A stretch of 24,609 bases of DNA, taken from assembly GCA_000969725.1 (NCBI GenBank), contig JXSR01S003961.1; one strand, written 5' to 3'. Position numbers and translations under genes: made by a program. A model generated the notes under the pieces. The model searched no databases, was not told the DNA's origin, and saw only the letters and a list, made by a program, of their open reading frames with translations. Every line of letters begins with the position of its first letter. Positions within the stretch are counted from its first letter, which is position 1. Below are positions 1-11,220 of the stretch, piece by piece. Origin of the DNA: Ophiothrix spiculata (taxonomy: Eukaryota; Echinodermata; Ophiuroidea; Amphilepidida; Ophiotrichidae).

Positions 1-500
1 TTATATTCTTCATTAAGTTTGGCGATCTCTCACTCCCAAAACTGATTCTTTCAGAAATAGTGATATCGCCCATCCCTACTTTTCAAAAATATCCACACAG
101 TCCAACCCTAATCCAAACATCCTTGCCTTACTTTCATCATTAAGTTTTACCACCCAATACTGATGCTTTCAAAAATAGTGATATCGCCCATCCCTAGTTT
201 TAAAAAAACATATGTACCATACCACCCGACCCTAGTCCTAATAACCTGACCTTACCTTCGCAATTCAGTTTGCTGATTTCAACCACACAATATAAGTACA
301 TTCAGAAAGTCATATCGCCCATCCCTACTTTTTTCAAAAATATGCACAACACCCAATCCTAATCCCGGGTCCTAATCCAAACATTCTTACCTTACATTCG
401 TCACAAGTTTGGTGACCTCTAATACCCAAATAATGTTATCAGAAATACTGATATCACCCATCCCTACTTTTCAAAAATATCCATACAACCCAACGCTAGT
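1..500. repeat. Tandem repeat, about 4 units of 119-140 bp
   Basis: Four diverged copies of one unit follow each other. The most conserved part is ATCGCCCATCCCTACTTTT followed by an A-rich stretch, at about 64, 183, 313 and 453. Between these anchors each copy repeats a sequence like 'ccttaccttcatcattaagttt' in broken form and 'acccaatactgatgctttcaaaaa'. Copies differ by substitutions and small indels, so the array is old. The left edge may lie outside the window. No coding potential is visible. Confidence 0.85.
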
Positions 501-568
501 CCTAACCTGAAAATATAATGAAATTGACCAATCAGAAAGAAATATGATCCTGGCATTATCACTTTTGT

Positions 569-1015
569 ATTGGAGCCATGCAGCCACCAGGAACCATCAC
601 AGGAACCATCAAAACATTCCATTTTGATCACTTCAGGGTCTAAGTCACAAACAGCTATGATGTGTAACACTGTTGTATTGGAGCCAGCCAACACTGGGAA
701 CTACCATGGGAACCATCAAAACATTCCATTTTTATAATAATATAAAATGGTCAATGTCACTTCAGGGGTATAAGCCACAAACAGCTCTGATCCTTGTATG
801 ATGTATGGTATTGGAGCCAACAAACACCAGGAACCATAACGGGAACCATCAAAACATTCCATTTATCAAACCAAAACAATGTTTGTTGCTCTAGGGTTCT
901 AGACCTCAAATACATATAATGTATCATGTATTATGTTATTGTAATGGAGCCAAAAGAAAACACTCGGGAACCACCATCACGGGAACCACCAAAATATTCT
1001 ATTTTGGTCAAAATT
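569..1015. repeat. Tandem repeat, 4 units of 108-133 bp
   Basis: TGGAGCC recurs at 571, 679, 812 and 945, each followed by a variable A/C-rich stretch, 'gggaacca' and then ATCAAAACATTCCATTT. Units 1 and 2 share a downstream segment (cacttcagg, then cacaaacagctctga). The spacing is 108, 133 and 133 bp. This array directly follows the 1-500 array but is unrelated in sequence. A reverse-strand open frame over 464-694 is a by-product of the repeat. Confidence 0.85.
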
Positions 1016-1049
1016 GAAAAAAATATTAAAAACATAACTTTATAGCACT

Positions 1050-1290
1050 TTGCCATAATGAGCCCAGGTGGCAGCCACTTTGGGCCCAATGATCAAATGC
1101 CAGCTGTGGCCAGATTGGCAAATTTTCATTGAGCAGCCAATCTGAGCCATTCTGGCATTTGCCATAATGGCGCAAATTGGCTATTGCCAGAATGGGCACA
1201 ACAGTGTCCATTTCTGTGTGCACATAATGGCAATTACCAGAATGGCCACAATTGGCAATTGCCAGAATGGTCCAGATTGGCAAAAATCTC
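1050..1290. repeat. Degenerate TGGC/GCCA minisatellite
   Basis: A short motif of the type (A/T)TTGGCAATTGCCAGAATGGCC is scrambled through this stretch in both orientations, with GCCA or TGGC roughly every 8-15 bases. Local hairpins result, for example CCAGATTGGC near 1110 against GCCAATCTG near 1137. The stretch is more GC-rich than its surroundings. It lies immediately after the second tandem array, so 1-1290 is one continuous repeat-array zone. Confidence 0.7.
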
Positions 1291-1554
1291 CTGTGTACCC
1301 CTGCAGCTTATAAGGACGATAACAATATCATATTAATAATGTCAAAAAAAATGACATTGAAAGAAAAAAACAAACATTAAGATCATCGGGATTTTTTACC
1401 AAGACGAGTTCAAGGGTAGTCGGAGTCGGCATTAAAAGAAATCAAAGGTCAAAGAGGAAAAAACACATCTAGTAAACAATTACAGACCACGTATATACTG
1501 TAAGTAGCATTCGTAGCCATTTAAACTATTTTAAGATTCAAATGCTTGGACGTC
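1291..1554. other. Unassigned AT-rich spacer
   Basis: No coding signal, repeat or RNA gene is recognisable. A single ATCAAAGGTCAAAGAGG stretch at about 1440 resembles the AGGTCA motif of the 12215-13030 array, but it is isolated. Confidence 0.5.
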
Positions 1555-3850
1555 CTTCTGGCAAAAAGTTCAAGTTACATGTTGAATACATGTAAATCTT
1601 TACGTAAAGGACCCTGATAGATACTTGACATACATCCTTTTCCGAAATATACATTTCTTTAATCCATGTTTATAGTGTAAAGTGTCTTATTGTTCATTTT
1701 GTACTTTGAATATAACGCATAAGTTACCCCGTCCGTTTGAAAAAAAATCACTATCAAGGTATACGTTTCATTAGTTTTACATGATTTTGTTTTGCGTTGA
1801 TAATAACAAAAAAGATATCAACCAGAATAAATTACGAATGAAACATCTATGAATCATTGTATTTCAGCGTCAATAATGAACCTCAGTCGATAGCGTTACG
1901 TATACTGATACGTAAACGTCGACCGGTAGTCTATTCTAAAAAAACGCTATAATACTATATCAACAAACAAATCAACAATACAATATTTGCATTATAACAA
2001 TTTCGAAAAAAAGACGAAAAAACAAACTTAGCATTTTAAATATAGCATTTCTTTTATGTGACACTATCCACTACAGAATATATAACATTCCTTTTTCTAC
2101 CCCCTTTTTATGTTTATCCTATTTAATTTTTTTGGGCCTGAAAGCAATAATTTTGACACAAAGTAACTTCTGATACAATGCAAGCAACTTTCTCCTAGAA
2201 ATGTCTCGTTTAGAAATTTTGCTGTACACATTTTGAGAAAAAGAAGAAAGAAAATTTAAATAAAGTAAATATCTTAAAATGATTAAAACGTTAAATCTAT
2301 ATTTTTCGTTTGAATATGGAAATCACAATACGCCCGTCAAATATGTAAACTGACATATTTAATTCAAATGTATATGTTAATAATGATACAGCAGCAGATT
2401 ATGACATATGATATGTTGTCAATTTGTGTAATCTGATACGTGGCTATAAATATAATGTTGGAGTTAGAATGCACATGGATGATGATTTAGACGCTTGCAG
2501 GCAGTTTTCTTCCTGTTTAATGTTGAATTCACATCTTGTAAATGTTTACTTCATGTTATGAACTAAATGTTCAGGCACATTTTGATCGGTCTTTTGTTTC
2601 TCCTGAATAAAACGTTATTTGAAATTATCGTAATTTGAAAGTTATTGAAATTGATTCATACTACCGACATTAGTATCGAGTGTATGAAAAGAAAAAAATA
2701 ATATGCAATTAAAAGTTGGTGTTATTCTTTATTTGCTCACTCATCTAATGGAAGTTGCAATGAAGTTCGTATGTTGTATTAAATCTGTTCTGTGAAAATG
2801 GGCGGTGTTGGAATTATTTCAATAAACATCGTATTTAATCTTTCATGGTATCGTTTTATTTTGAAATAATTGAAATCAATGAGCAATTAATGTTCTTATA
2901 TTTTAATGATTTTCTGTAATCTAAATTGAATAAATTCCACATAGGTCCTACTGGCACGAAGGTTTAGGTTCGAAACTCTTAATATGTCATGATATCAAAC
3001 TTATAGAATTTTATTCCATAAAAGTATATATTTTTGGAATGCCAAATTGAAATCGGACGTGTTTTTTTGAAAACTTGAACTCACGTAAGTGACATCCAAT
3101 ATTTTATTTACCTGTATATCTCCTGAACCATAAACATATATAAAACTATATACATTTCGTATACTAGAAGCATAACAATCAATTTGATATTATTTGGCAT
3201 ATTTGGAGCAATTTAGACATTTGACTCAAGCATACCGGTCACTTCCTGTTGAGTAAATGGTCTTATTTTATACACATCAAATGCATAAACTTTCTTTGCG
3301 AATAAATATTGAAGAAACTAATACTGACCAAAATGTAACATAGGGACATCTATTACTAGAGGTTATTCAATTTCAAGCCAAAAATGAGCACGAAACCCGA
3401 ATCATGTCGCTTAAGTCAAGAGGAGTAGAGCCCGTCAGATGGAATTAAACTCACTTTTGATATAGTAAGAATCCATGACCAGGGAAGAAATCCTGACAAT
3501 CTCTGTAATTGTGTCAAAGATAACTACACAATAACGAAACATGTAAAGCAGGATCAAACATGCAGAGACGACTTGAGTGATTTGATTTCCCAAGCCAATT
3601 AAACTTGCGTCAAATGCTTATGTGCAGACTTCAGTTCTTTTGCTGACATTAGAATGTGAGATATCTTTACCGTACTTGGTTGTCATGATTTTATCTAGCC
3701 TGAGGCCGAAATTCATCTCAATACGTGTATTCTAAGTAAAACACAAGAAATACGTTTCAAAGATTCCTTAATTGTTGTGATTTCTTGCTTCCGTCCTACA
3801 CTGATATAAGTCATTATATATTAGTCGTGTTTATAAAATGCCTTGAACTG
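1555..3850 (+). repeat. Duplicated block, copy A
   Basis: Three separate stretches recur in the same order and orientation at 4995-7405. Stretch 1, about 1600-1860, includes ATTTCTTTAATCCATGTTTA and AGTGTAAAGTGTC, and matches about 5025-5345. Stretch 2, about 2205-2460, includes GCTGTACACATTTTGA and TACGTGGCTATAAAT, and matches 6310-6660. Stretch 3, about 3555-3850, includes GACATTAGAATGTG and TTCTTGCTTCCGTCCTAC, and matches 7100-7400. Identity by eye is roughly 70%, so the duplication is old. Between the stretches, for example about 2500-3540, nothing else is recognisable. The offset drifts from about 3.4 to 4.2 kb and back to about 3.6 kb, which shows insertions and deletions between the copies. 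Confidence 0.7.
1894..1918. repeat. Short hairpin, TTACGTAT/ATACGTAA
   Basis: A perfect 8-bp stem (1896-1903 with 1908-1915) around the loop ACTG, extended outward by CG pairs with one bulge. It may be chance or a remnant of a larger element. Confidence 0.45.
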
Positions 3851-4990
3851 GGGTTCCCTTATAATATATTGGAAAAATCATAGTTAGACTCTGGTACTAA
3901 CTATATGGATCTGAGGCATTCTTTTTATTCTTTATTGGGTGTTTTTGTTTTCTCGGATTAGCTCTTTAAAGCAACAAAGTTGACTATGAGCTTTGAAAAT
4001 ATGACATATAAACAATGTATAATCGTAAAGTATAAATATATGTGCCACATGATATCAACATCAATAATTACTTGACGTGTACGAATTTGTTGCGGCGATA
4101 TTAACCTTATGAAACATGCACAATTATCAGAAGGTTAATCTCGTAATTACAGTTACTATGCAACAGTAATTACGAACTTTATTTACTGAACAAATTATTG
4201 ACCTATGGAATTATTAGGTGATAATGAAATAAGTTTTTAAAAAGTTTATACTCACATCAATAGCGACAAATTAAAGAACTTCACAAAAATGTAATATATT
4301 TCTTGCGGTAGATGCCCTGCATGTGAAATGTTTTTTTTATGATGTTATCCTTACAATTTAACAAAAGTACATGTGTGGCTAAATGAGAGTAAGAGCTAGT
4401 CTTTTTCGTACAAAAAAAATGTTTTATTAAAATTTTAGCAAGCGATATTAAAAACGGAGAATTGGACTGTAAACTGACGTGCTATTGGCTATAATGTCAT
4501 TGTCTTCAAGACGATTGAATGGTGTTATAGGTTTAAAACAAAATACCTAATTATTTCATTAGTCTTTGTAATTTAACCTGCCAAAATTGGACATGAATCG
4601 GTTTACGGAAACACATGAATTTATAAGGTTTCTGCGGAAAGGGCATGAGAGTTTTTGTCGTAAGCTGTCGATGCCATTTTGACCTTGTCACTAAAATCAG
4701 TAATAAATGCTTGTGTATAATTTAAATACTTTACTCCTCATGTACACTAAATATTGAGGAGACCGAACATGTGTAAGTTGACCAAAACTAGAAGTAAACA
4801 TGGCGTGCCGCTCTATCGCTCGCCAAAAAGGAATGTAGCCTTAACAATAATAACAGAACATTGTAAAATTATATTTAAATACATTTTACACAAATACCAT
4901 GTTGAATAAAATGCCTTGGAAACTCCAAAGGGAGCTTATTTTCGTTGGGGTCCATTATATAAATGCAAGTACTCCTAAGAAGAAGTTAAA
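3851..4990. other. Unassigned AT-rich stretch
   Basis: No open frame of note and no clear repeat partner in the window. The one local structure is CGTAATTAC at about 4142 facing GTAATTACG at about 4166, a 9-bp stem with a 15-nt loop. Confidence 0.5.
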
Positions 4991-5624
4991 TTTACATGCA
5001 GAATCATTTCAACGTATGACTCGACGACCCGGTTAGATACTTGGCACACTTCTTTACTGGGTATATTAATTTCTTTAATCCAGGTTTAGAGTATAAAGTG
5101 TCAACTTGCTCATTTTGTTACTCTGAAAATAGTGTATAAGGTATCCTGTCAGTGTGAAATAGAACCATATCGCTGGATTCTATTATTAGTGTACAAGAAT
5201 GTGTTTTACATGTGACCTCTTTTTCAAAATGTGTTTCGAAACGATGTGAATACAAACAAGCTGCCGGCGTCTATAATAACAAAAGTAGTATCAATTGGAA
5301 TAAATCACGTATCATGCCTTATCATTGTATCTGAGCATTGAGGCTACATGATTTCGACTGTTCAAAATACATCTGAATCAAAATAATTGTTTTTTAACTC
5401 ATAAAAAACAACAAGTTTCCACGGCATTTAGGGAAGTTCAAACGAAGCATGTGTTATCCATGAAGTGAAATAAAACACATGTGTGGGGTGCTACGTTGAA
5501 ATGACGGGAAAGTCACGGTTTTCAAATGTCAGTTTATAACAAAGTTGAATTTTCTTATTCTAAGCTTTTACATGAGTATCATACCTGAATTAATTTTCAG
5601 TAAGGGATCAATTCATGCGACCAT

Positions 5625-5766
5625 CTAAGGGGCCGCTTCAAAACTCAACCGGCGGTTGCTTGTTAGTTCTCGGCGGTTGAACCGGAATAAAAAAAAATAA
5701 CCAACCGCCCAAACCCGACCAGAACCGGCAGACAAATGCCGACTGAGCTTTGAAGTGGCCCCTAAG
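5625..5766. mobile_element. MITE-like inverted-repeat element, 142 bp
   Basis: The ends are inverted repeats of about 28 bp with four or five mismatches. The left begins CTAAGGGGCCGCTTCAAAAC and the right, reverse-complemented, begins CTTAGGGGCCACTTCAAAGC. The interior is GC-rich compared with the surroundings and contains a near-palindrome, CAACCGGCGGTTG, at about 5646. Size and termini suit a non-autonomous DNA transposon, perhaps hAT-like (inference). No clear target-site duplication could be matched by eye, so the family is unassigned. It sits inside copy B of the large duplication. Confidence 0.65.
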
Positions 5767-6059
5767 GCGATTTAAGTAATTCAAAATAATTTATTACAAA
5801 CTATGCGACAAAGTTTAATGATGCTCTGTCGTCAACACACACTAGGCACTACGGCTTCATCACACTGTTGTTTAAACCTACAGAAACAGGGACATTTTAT
5901 CTCTTATTGTCAAAATAGATGGCGCTTTTTATTAAAAAAACTTGTACAGAAGAAGTATACTGTTATATACCAACAAAATTAATATGTAAATATCTAAGAG
6001 TTGACGATTAAATATGCTAAATATGCCAGAAGAACGTTTACATGATGCTGACAAAAAGC

Positions 6060-6236
6060 TTGGGGTTTTTTTTTTCGTTTGTTTCTTTTGATTTTTTTAT
6101 TTCTTTGTCACCTCTTTTCTTTTCCCCAATTTTTTCTTTCTTTTTTCTGTTTTCTCCTCTCTTTTTTCCTTCTTTACTGCCTTTCTGCCCTTTCTTTCTC
6201 CCTCCTTTTTTTTCTTTCCCCTTTATTTGCCGACAG
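6060..6236 (+). repeat. Polypyrimidine tract, about 175 nt
   Basis: The plus strand is almost entirely T and C from 6064 to about 6230, with very few purines. It is not a regular microsatellite; C runs and T runs are mixed irregularly. Overlapping open frames rich in Phe/Leu/Ser (plus) and Lys/Glu/Gly (minus) are artefacts of this composition. It is followed by a C-rich segment (6245-6285). Such tracts can form triplex DNA, but clear mirror symmetry is not evident. Confidence 0.85.
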
Positions 6237-7609
6237 TAGCACAATTTCCCCGCGCACCATCCACTCCCCTCTGAGGACGCCCTTGATTGCAATTAACTTT
6301 ATCCTGAAATGTTTTTATTTTTGCTGAATACATTTTGACAAGAATATTGCATTTTTACAGTCCGTATTTCCTAATGGCTCATAGGCTACTCTATTAAGAA
6401 CTTATATACATTTTAAAAGTTAATAATGACTATTTTGCCTTCACAATGATAGAACTACTTAAATCTTATCAGAGAGGGACTACGAAGCGTTTAAAGTTCA
6501 CATTACGTATTTGTTGATCTGCGTCTAAAAACGACTAATATGAACATTGAGAAACATACATTATATATGTATACATTGAGGAAATTTATACGACAGCAGA
6601 TGTTGGGTTTATGATGTGTTATTGATTTGTAAAACCTAATACGTAGCTATAAATGGGATTTTGCATCTACGCTTAAAATGGTAAATAATTTGACGCCCTT
6701 TGTTCTTGAACACGGTTGATTATTTTTCTTCAATTTATTTATTTGTATATTTTCTTTATAATGGTATCAAAATTGGCCACATAAACTGACCAAGTTTTAT
6801 GTGTCACATCTTAAAGAGCATTTTACTTAATGTGACTTTGTTCCAACTTTGAAAAGAGTCATTTACACTGTGATTACTTAAGAGTGTCCTTTAACTGTTT
6901 GCGTCGTACACAGGTCATGCTCTGGTACGTATTGCTCTGACAACATTACAAATAACTGCTCTTTTTTCTCTCGATGAATCCTTGTCTGTCATAATTCAGC
7001 CCATATAGACGATTTTAGTGCTTGTCTGAGAGATTGATTGAGCTTAAAACACTAAGCATCCATAGGCTGACCAGAATTACATACACTTATGTAACTCAGA
7101 ATCAAACTTGCAAAGAGACGACAAATTCCGGTCTGATTTCCCTGGCCAATTGTACTTACGTCAAAAGGTTTATGTGCTTCAATGAAGCTTTCATCTTCTG
7201 TAGTGACATTAGAATGTGCCATATCATTCCAACGCTTATCTGTCCTGATATTATCTGGCCAGAGGCTGTATTGCATCTGAAAACATGCATTCAAAGGAAG
7301 AAAAATAAGTCATTGAGAATATATTCATTGTTGTTGCTTCTTGCTTGCGTCCTACGTTTATACAAGTTACATTTCATTTATCGCTTTGATAAAAGGCATT
7401 GGAATTTACTTCACTGAATCGTTAGCCGGTTAGGGGAAATCGTATCAATGGATAGTGGAAGGAATATCCATACATCTAGTCTAGGAGCTTGCAAAGTTTT
7501 GTATGCACTTAATTAAGGAGAGCATAACTGTTTTAGACTAATCTAACCGAATAAACAACTTGGGATATGTGCAAAACAATCTCGCCTCTACGAAATAATT
7601 GATTTTTGC

Positions 7610-8112
7610 AAAATTCAAAATGGCCGCCAGAAATCGATTGAAATGGCTATTGCAATCATTCTGAATATATGAAAAATTGTGTTTTTCATAATTTTATGGT
7701 ATGGAAAGTACTGTTTATAAAACTAAACATGCAGGTCATTTAAAAGTTACATCATAGCATTATTAGCATTTTAAAGATCCAAGATGGCCGCCAAAATGGC
7801 CCCAAACTTATACAATTTACAGAATTGGCAAAATATTGTTTTTTAAATTGTCATAACGCAGTATAAGTAAAATATCATAATGTTTTACTACATTTTTAGG
7901 GTAGATTAGGATAAAAAGGAATATGTAGATCATTTGAAATATAGATCATAGCATTGCTTGTGGTTTCAAAAATCCAAGATGGCCGCCAAAATGGCCACAA
8001 AAACATTGACAATCTAAAGAATTTTCAAAATATTGGTTTTTAAATTATCGTAATGCAGTATAAGTAAAAGAACAAAATGTTTGTACTACATTTTCATGGT
8101 AGATTAGGATAA
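7610..8112 (+). repeat. Tandem repeat with CAAGATGGCCGCC, about 2.7 units
   Basis: The motif CAARATGGCCGCC occurs at 7616, 7780 and 7975, spaced 164 and 195 bp. Units 2 and 3 match closely along their length, sharing CAAAATATTG, GCAGTATAAGTAAAA, TACTACATTTT and GGTAGATTAGGATAA. Unit 1 is more diverged but keeps ATCATAGCATT. The last unit is cut off at about 8112. On the reverse strand each motif reads GGCGGCCATCTTGG or GGCGGCCATTTTG. This resembles the CCATNTT core bound by YY1 in animals (known motif), although the strict consensus has GCCGCCAT. Functional binding is inference. Confidence 0.85.
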
Positions 8113-9700
8113 GAGTCATATTATTGGATAATAGCTAATAAATCACTGATTAAGCCATGGAAAAACTATCATAGTGTCGAATAACTTATGATAGTCTTTC
8201 AATTTTGTTCTCCATTGGTTATTGTTCACTTTACCATTTTTTTAAATATATATTTCTTTATTGCTATCTGGTTTGTACCTCCCATATAATTTGCCCATGT
8301 GATATTTCCCGCATCATATAACTCTTAGCTTGAATCGCTTTTGTACGCGCAGTTGAATCATACAGTACGCAGTTGTGCTTGCTCTGGAGTTTTTGCAACA
8401 TAATGCAGAACGCCGTTGCTTATACAAACGATGTGTAGAGCTGCCAATTAAACTCAGAATAGAAATAAGTGAAATTTAATGCAATATTAATGGGATATTC
8501 CGTAACCTGACTCGATTAATCTAACAGACATATCTTTTCTGACACAGTTTAATCTCATGATTTAGGATGTCCAGATTTCGGAAAAACGGTTCTAGGAACC
8601 TATATATGGCCTCTATTATTCTTTGTGAATAAAATGTCGTGGTTGCCTGATTTTATAGCTAAACATTAATTCTTAGGCTCTGTAATGTGTGTTCATTCTC
8701 GAATTTACTGGTGAAATAACGGTTATGTGGCGCGAAAGAAAGTTATACCTACCATCTTCTAAAACATATGCTCTTCAAGTAATTGAACTGAAGGATTCCG
8801 TCTATATCCTGCGGGTGCAATGAGCCCTGATTACAGGGCTAAAGCTAAAGGCGAAGAACCTGAATAATTAAGTTAAAAAGGCGAGATAAATTATTAGTTA
8901 CAACACCAATTGGTACTGGAAACCCCGCTTTCATGTTACCATAATCTTTTAAAAATGATTGCATAGCCTTATCTATCTTAGATCTAAGTAGGTCAGATTA
9001 CGGAATAATCTTACATTTATAGACACTGTACATATAAAATGTGTTACGACCTCAAACAGTATGAGAACAAACAGGGATTGTGTTAATAATATCAAATAGC
9101 CTGTAAATAATTTTTATTATACATTATTTGTTATACTTTCCGGCTAGGTCTTTCATCATTCCCACACTCGGAAAACAATACCACCCGTGTAGAACATAAA
9201 GGTTTAAAGGGATTTTTCTTATGGGATTTACATTTTGTTTGCAAGTTTTTGAGAACATTTAGGGCCTAAGTTCAAAAAAAAAAACCTCATGTGCTCTCAT
9301 TGGTCTTATATATATTACATCCCGCAAATGAACCCTTTTTTTAACATTAGAGGGCTACTTATTTACAATAGCATCAAGAAGATATTTACAAGCGTTTTGA
9401 CAACTGATAGGAATCATAGGACTACGTGGCCTCTATGCTCATATTCTTTGATCTCTATAAGAATGGAAATGTGTTCAATTATTTTTTCTATCCTTGTACA
9501 ACTGGAGATCCCTTTTACAAGTTATAAATCGGAAGGACTATTTTCTATACAGTTTTGAGACAGGCGCTGTTGTCGTTAAAAATATATACATGATATTATA
9601 TACCGATTGGTATAGTTTGAGCCATTTTGTTATTATCGCCCATTCAAAAACAAAATCAATTTTGACTGTTATTTCATTCTGGTAATAGTAAGTAGTATAT
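8113..9700. other. Unassigned AT-rich stretch
   Basis: No gene or transposon is recognisable. Two minor structures are visible. One is a 9-bp stem, ACTATCATA (about 8165) with TATGATAGT (about 8188). The other is AGCCCTG-ATTA-CAGGGCT at 8823-8840, a perfect 7-bp stem. Open frames at 9289-9685 are short, overlap one another and look like no known protein. Confidence 0.5.
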
Positions 9701-9706
9701 TCCCTC

Positions 9707-9780
9707 AGTGATCTTGAAACAATCGTAGTATTTCCCTCGACCTTCGTTCTCGGAAAATATTATGTAGTCTCAAGATCACT
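9707..9780. repeat. Imperfect inverted repeat, 74 bp
   Basis: AGTGATCTTGA at 9707 faces its exact complement TCAAGATCACT ending at 9780. Pairing continues inward with gaps to TATTTCC against GGAAAATA. The whole could fold as a stem of about 30 bp with a small loop. It may be a short MITE remnant. No target duplication is evident. Confidence 0.5.
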
Positions 9781-9789
9781 TCGGGGCAA

Positions 9790-10970
9790 TAGTCTACAGC
9801 TTGTCCCAATATTAATGCAACGAGCAAATAAAAAATATTAAAATATACTTGCCAAAAGATTAAATCATGGTAATATATGTATTTCAAAAGTAGAGAAATT
9901 ACTCGACAACATGGTTTCTGTCCCGTTTCATTTAACCACTTCAGTCCAAAGATATGAAGAATTTAAGAAAGCCCCTTAAATCTACTTTGGTCCGATTTGT
10001 AAGTTTAGACTTCCAGCTAAAGAAATGCAAACTTGAAATGAAGAGAATTCTGTAACCAATAAGAGCACAATCAATCCAAACCAATCTTACCTGACTGTAC
10101 CTAACATTAAGTGATATTTTAAGTTATTTTTTAACTTAAATAGGTCAAAATTTTCAAAATTAAAGTATGGATCTTCCTGATACTCTCATATTCCTTTAAT
10201 CTGTTACTTCTTGGGCAACAATCGGGTAGTTTAGGATACAATTTCTACCAAAATAATTTTAAAAAAGGGCTGGGCTTCTAATGAAAAATGTCAACCAATA
10301 ATAAGTCTTTAACCAAAACCACGGAAGAAAACTGAAGACAAAAGAGTTTACGAACTCAAGTAAGTTAATGATTCATCTGGCCCGTCAAGGGGACGCAACA
10401 GGCTGACTAAACCAGACGCAACAACCTGTTTAATATCAGGAGATCATCATTAAATTGAGTCCTTATGTCATGAAATGGGTTTAAGGGATGCTTCTCCTAA
10501 TCATATGATGTTTTTAGCAATTTCTATTCAACGTGTGCCCAATGACGTCACAAGAGGTGAATCTTTACAGATTAACAAATCGGACCATCAAGATTTTTCA
10601 GGTCTTTACAAAATGTGCAATAACTTTTGATTCAGAGATCCAAATTAAACAAAACAAAAATCCTGTAAAAGCCAATGCTCTACTCTATAATATTATTGTA
10701 ACGTTTGCTCACCATTGTGCTTTGTCCTCTCAAAATAAAAGTTCAAAGTTCGTTGCGTTTTTATTGGGACACCCTGTATACTACTTCTTTCATGAGCAGT
10801 CAATATTTGTATATATACTATTTCATTGGTTTGTGTGTTTTTATTCAAGGAGTGTCAAATAATCATCTTTGTTTTATTATATTGGCGAATTGTCAGTAAA
10901 TGTTATAATGCAAGTTCATGCCAGTCTGTAGACATAGAATTGAACTATATGAATAGTAACGCAATCATCC
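9790..10970. other. Unassigned stretch with two short landmarks
   Basis: No gene is recognised. A 9-bp perfect stem, TTTAAGTTA/TAACTTAAA, lies at 10118-10140. A perfect TGACGTCA (cAMP-response-element core) lies at 10543-10550. A 109-residue open frame at 10533-10862 has no recognisable motif and ends beyond a probable transposon terminus at 10778, so it is probably chance. Confidence 0.45.
10764..10778 (-). mobile_element. Possible IS630/Tc1-mariner-type terminus
   Basis: Read on the minus strand the sequence is TACAGGGTGTCCCAA. This resembles the TA-flanked CAGGGTGTCCC end common to many animal mariner-like and related elements (known from the families). The element body would extend to lower coordinates, but no matching opposite end was found in the window. 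At best this is a truncated remnant. Confidence 0.3.
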
Positions 10971-11150
10971 CAGGTAGCTATTTTAAACATTTAATTTGCG
11001 CCAGTACTCCGGGCGTGTAGGTCATATTACTGGAAATAATTGCAAATATCGACTTGGCAACATTGCTGTTCGATACCAGACAGATTTATAACTGTCTCTG
11101 AATATTAGTTTAATGCTGGCTTCCGTATAAGGTTTCAGGTCGTTGTCTCT
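10970..11150 (+). repeat. Dispersed repeat family R1, copy 1
   Basis: This stretch matches 13680-13860 in the same orientation and about 23960-24078 in reverse. Shared stretches include ATTTAATTTGCGCCAG, CATATTACTG, TGTTCGATA and GAATATTAGTTTAA. Here it is followed by a GTT-rich microsatellite and a MITE that the second copy lacks. Confidence 0.8.
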
Positions 11151-11184
11151 CAATATAAATACATACAATATGTATTCGTATGTG

Positions 11185-11217
11185 CTGTTGTTGTTGCTGC
11201 TGTTGTTGATGTTGTTA
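11185..11217 (+). repeat. GTT/GCT trinucleotide microsatellite
   Basis: About ten imperfect GTT, GCT or GAT triplets. The array abuts the left end of the inverted-repeat element at 11221. Confidence 0.75.
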
Positions 11218-11220
11218 TCA

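Larger units (their letters stand above)
4995..7405 (+). repeat. Duplicated block, copy B
   Basis: Second copy of the block at 1555-3850, with the three matching stretches at about 5025-5345, 6310-6660 and 7100-7400. Between the first two it is about 750 bp longer than copy A. A 142-bp inverted-repeat element (5625-5766) and a polypyrimidine tract (6060-6236) lie in that interval and account for part of the gain. The 131-residue open frame at 7022-7417 lies in stretch 3. The matching region at 3540-3850 is broken by stops, and the frame matches no family I recognise, so I do not treat it as a gene. Confidence 0.7.

Noticed and set aside
1-1290. CRISPR-like array
   Set aside because: Units are contiguous diverged tandem repeats without equal-length unique spacers, and the DNA is evidently eukaryotic.
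6038-6327. Three overlapping open frames rich in Phe/Leu/Ser or Lys/Glu/Gly
   Set aside because: They arise from the polypyrimidine tract and have no protein features.
7052-7294. Reverse open frame of 80 codons
   Set aside because: Antisense shadow of the duplicated repeat region, with no motif.
7022-7417. Open frame of 131 codons, the longest in the window
   Set aside because: It lies in the large duplicated block; the matching region at 3540-3850 is interrupted by stops, composition is irregular and no motif is present.
8823-8840. AGCCCTG-ATTA-CAGGGCT as a bacterial-type terminator
   Set aside because: No T run follows and there is no gene upstream; the context is eukaryotic non-coding DNA.
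10533-10862. Open frame of 109 codons
   Set aside because: No recognisable domain, and it crosses a probable transposon terminus. Open frames of this length are expected by chance in this much six-frame sequence.
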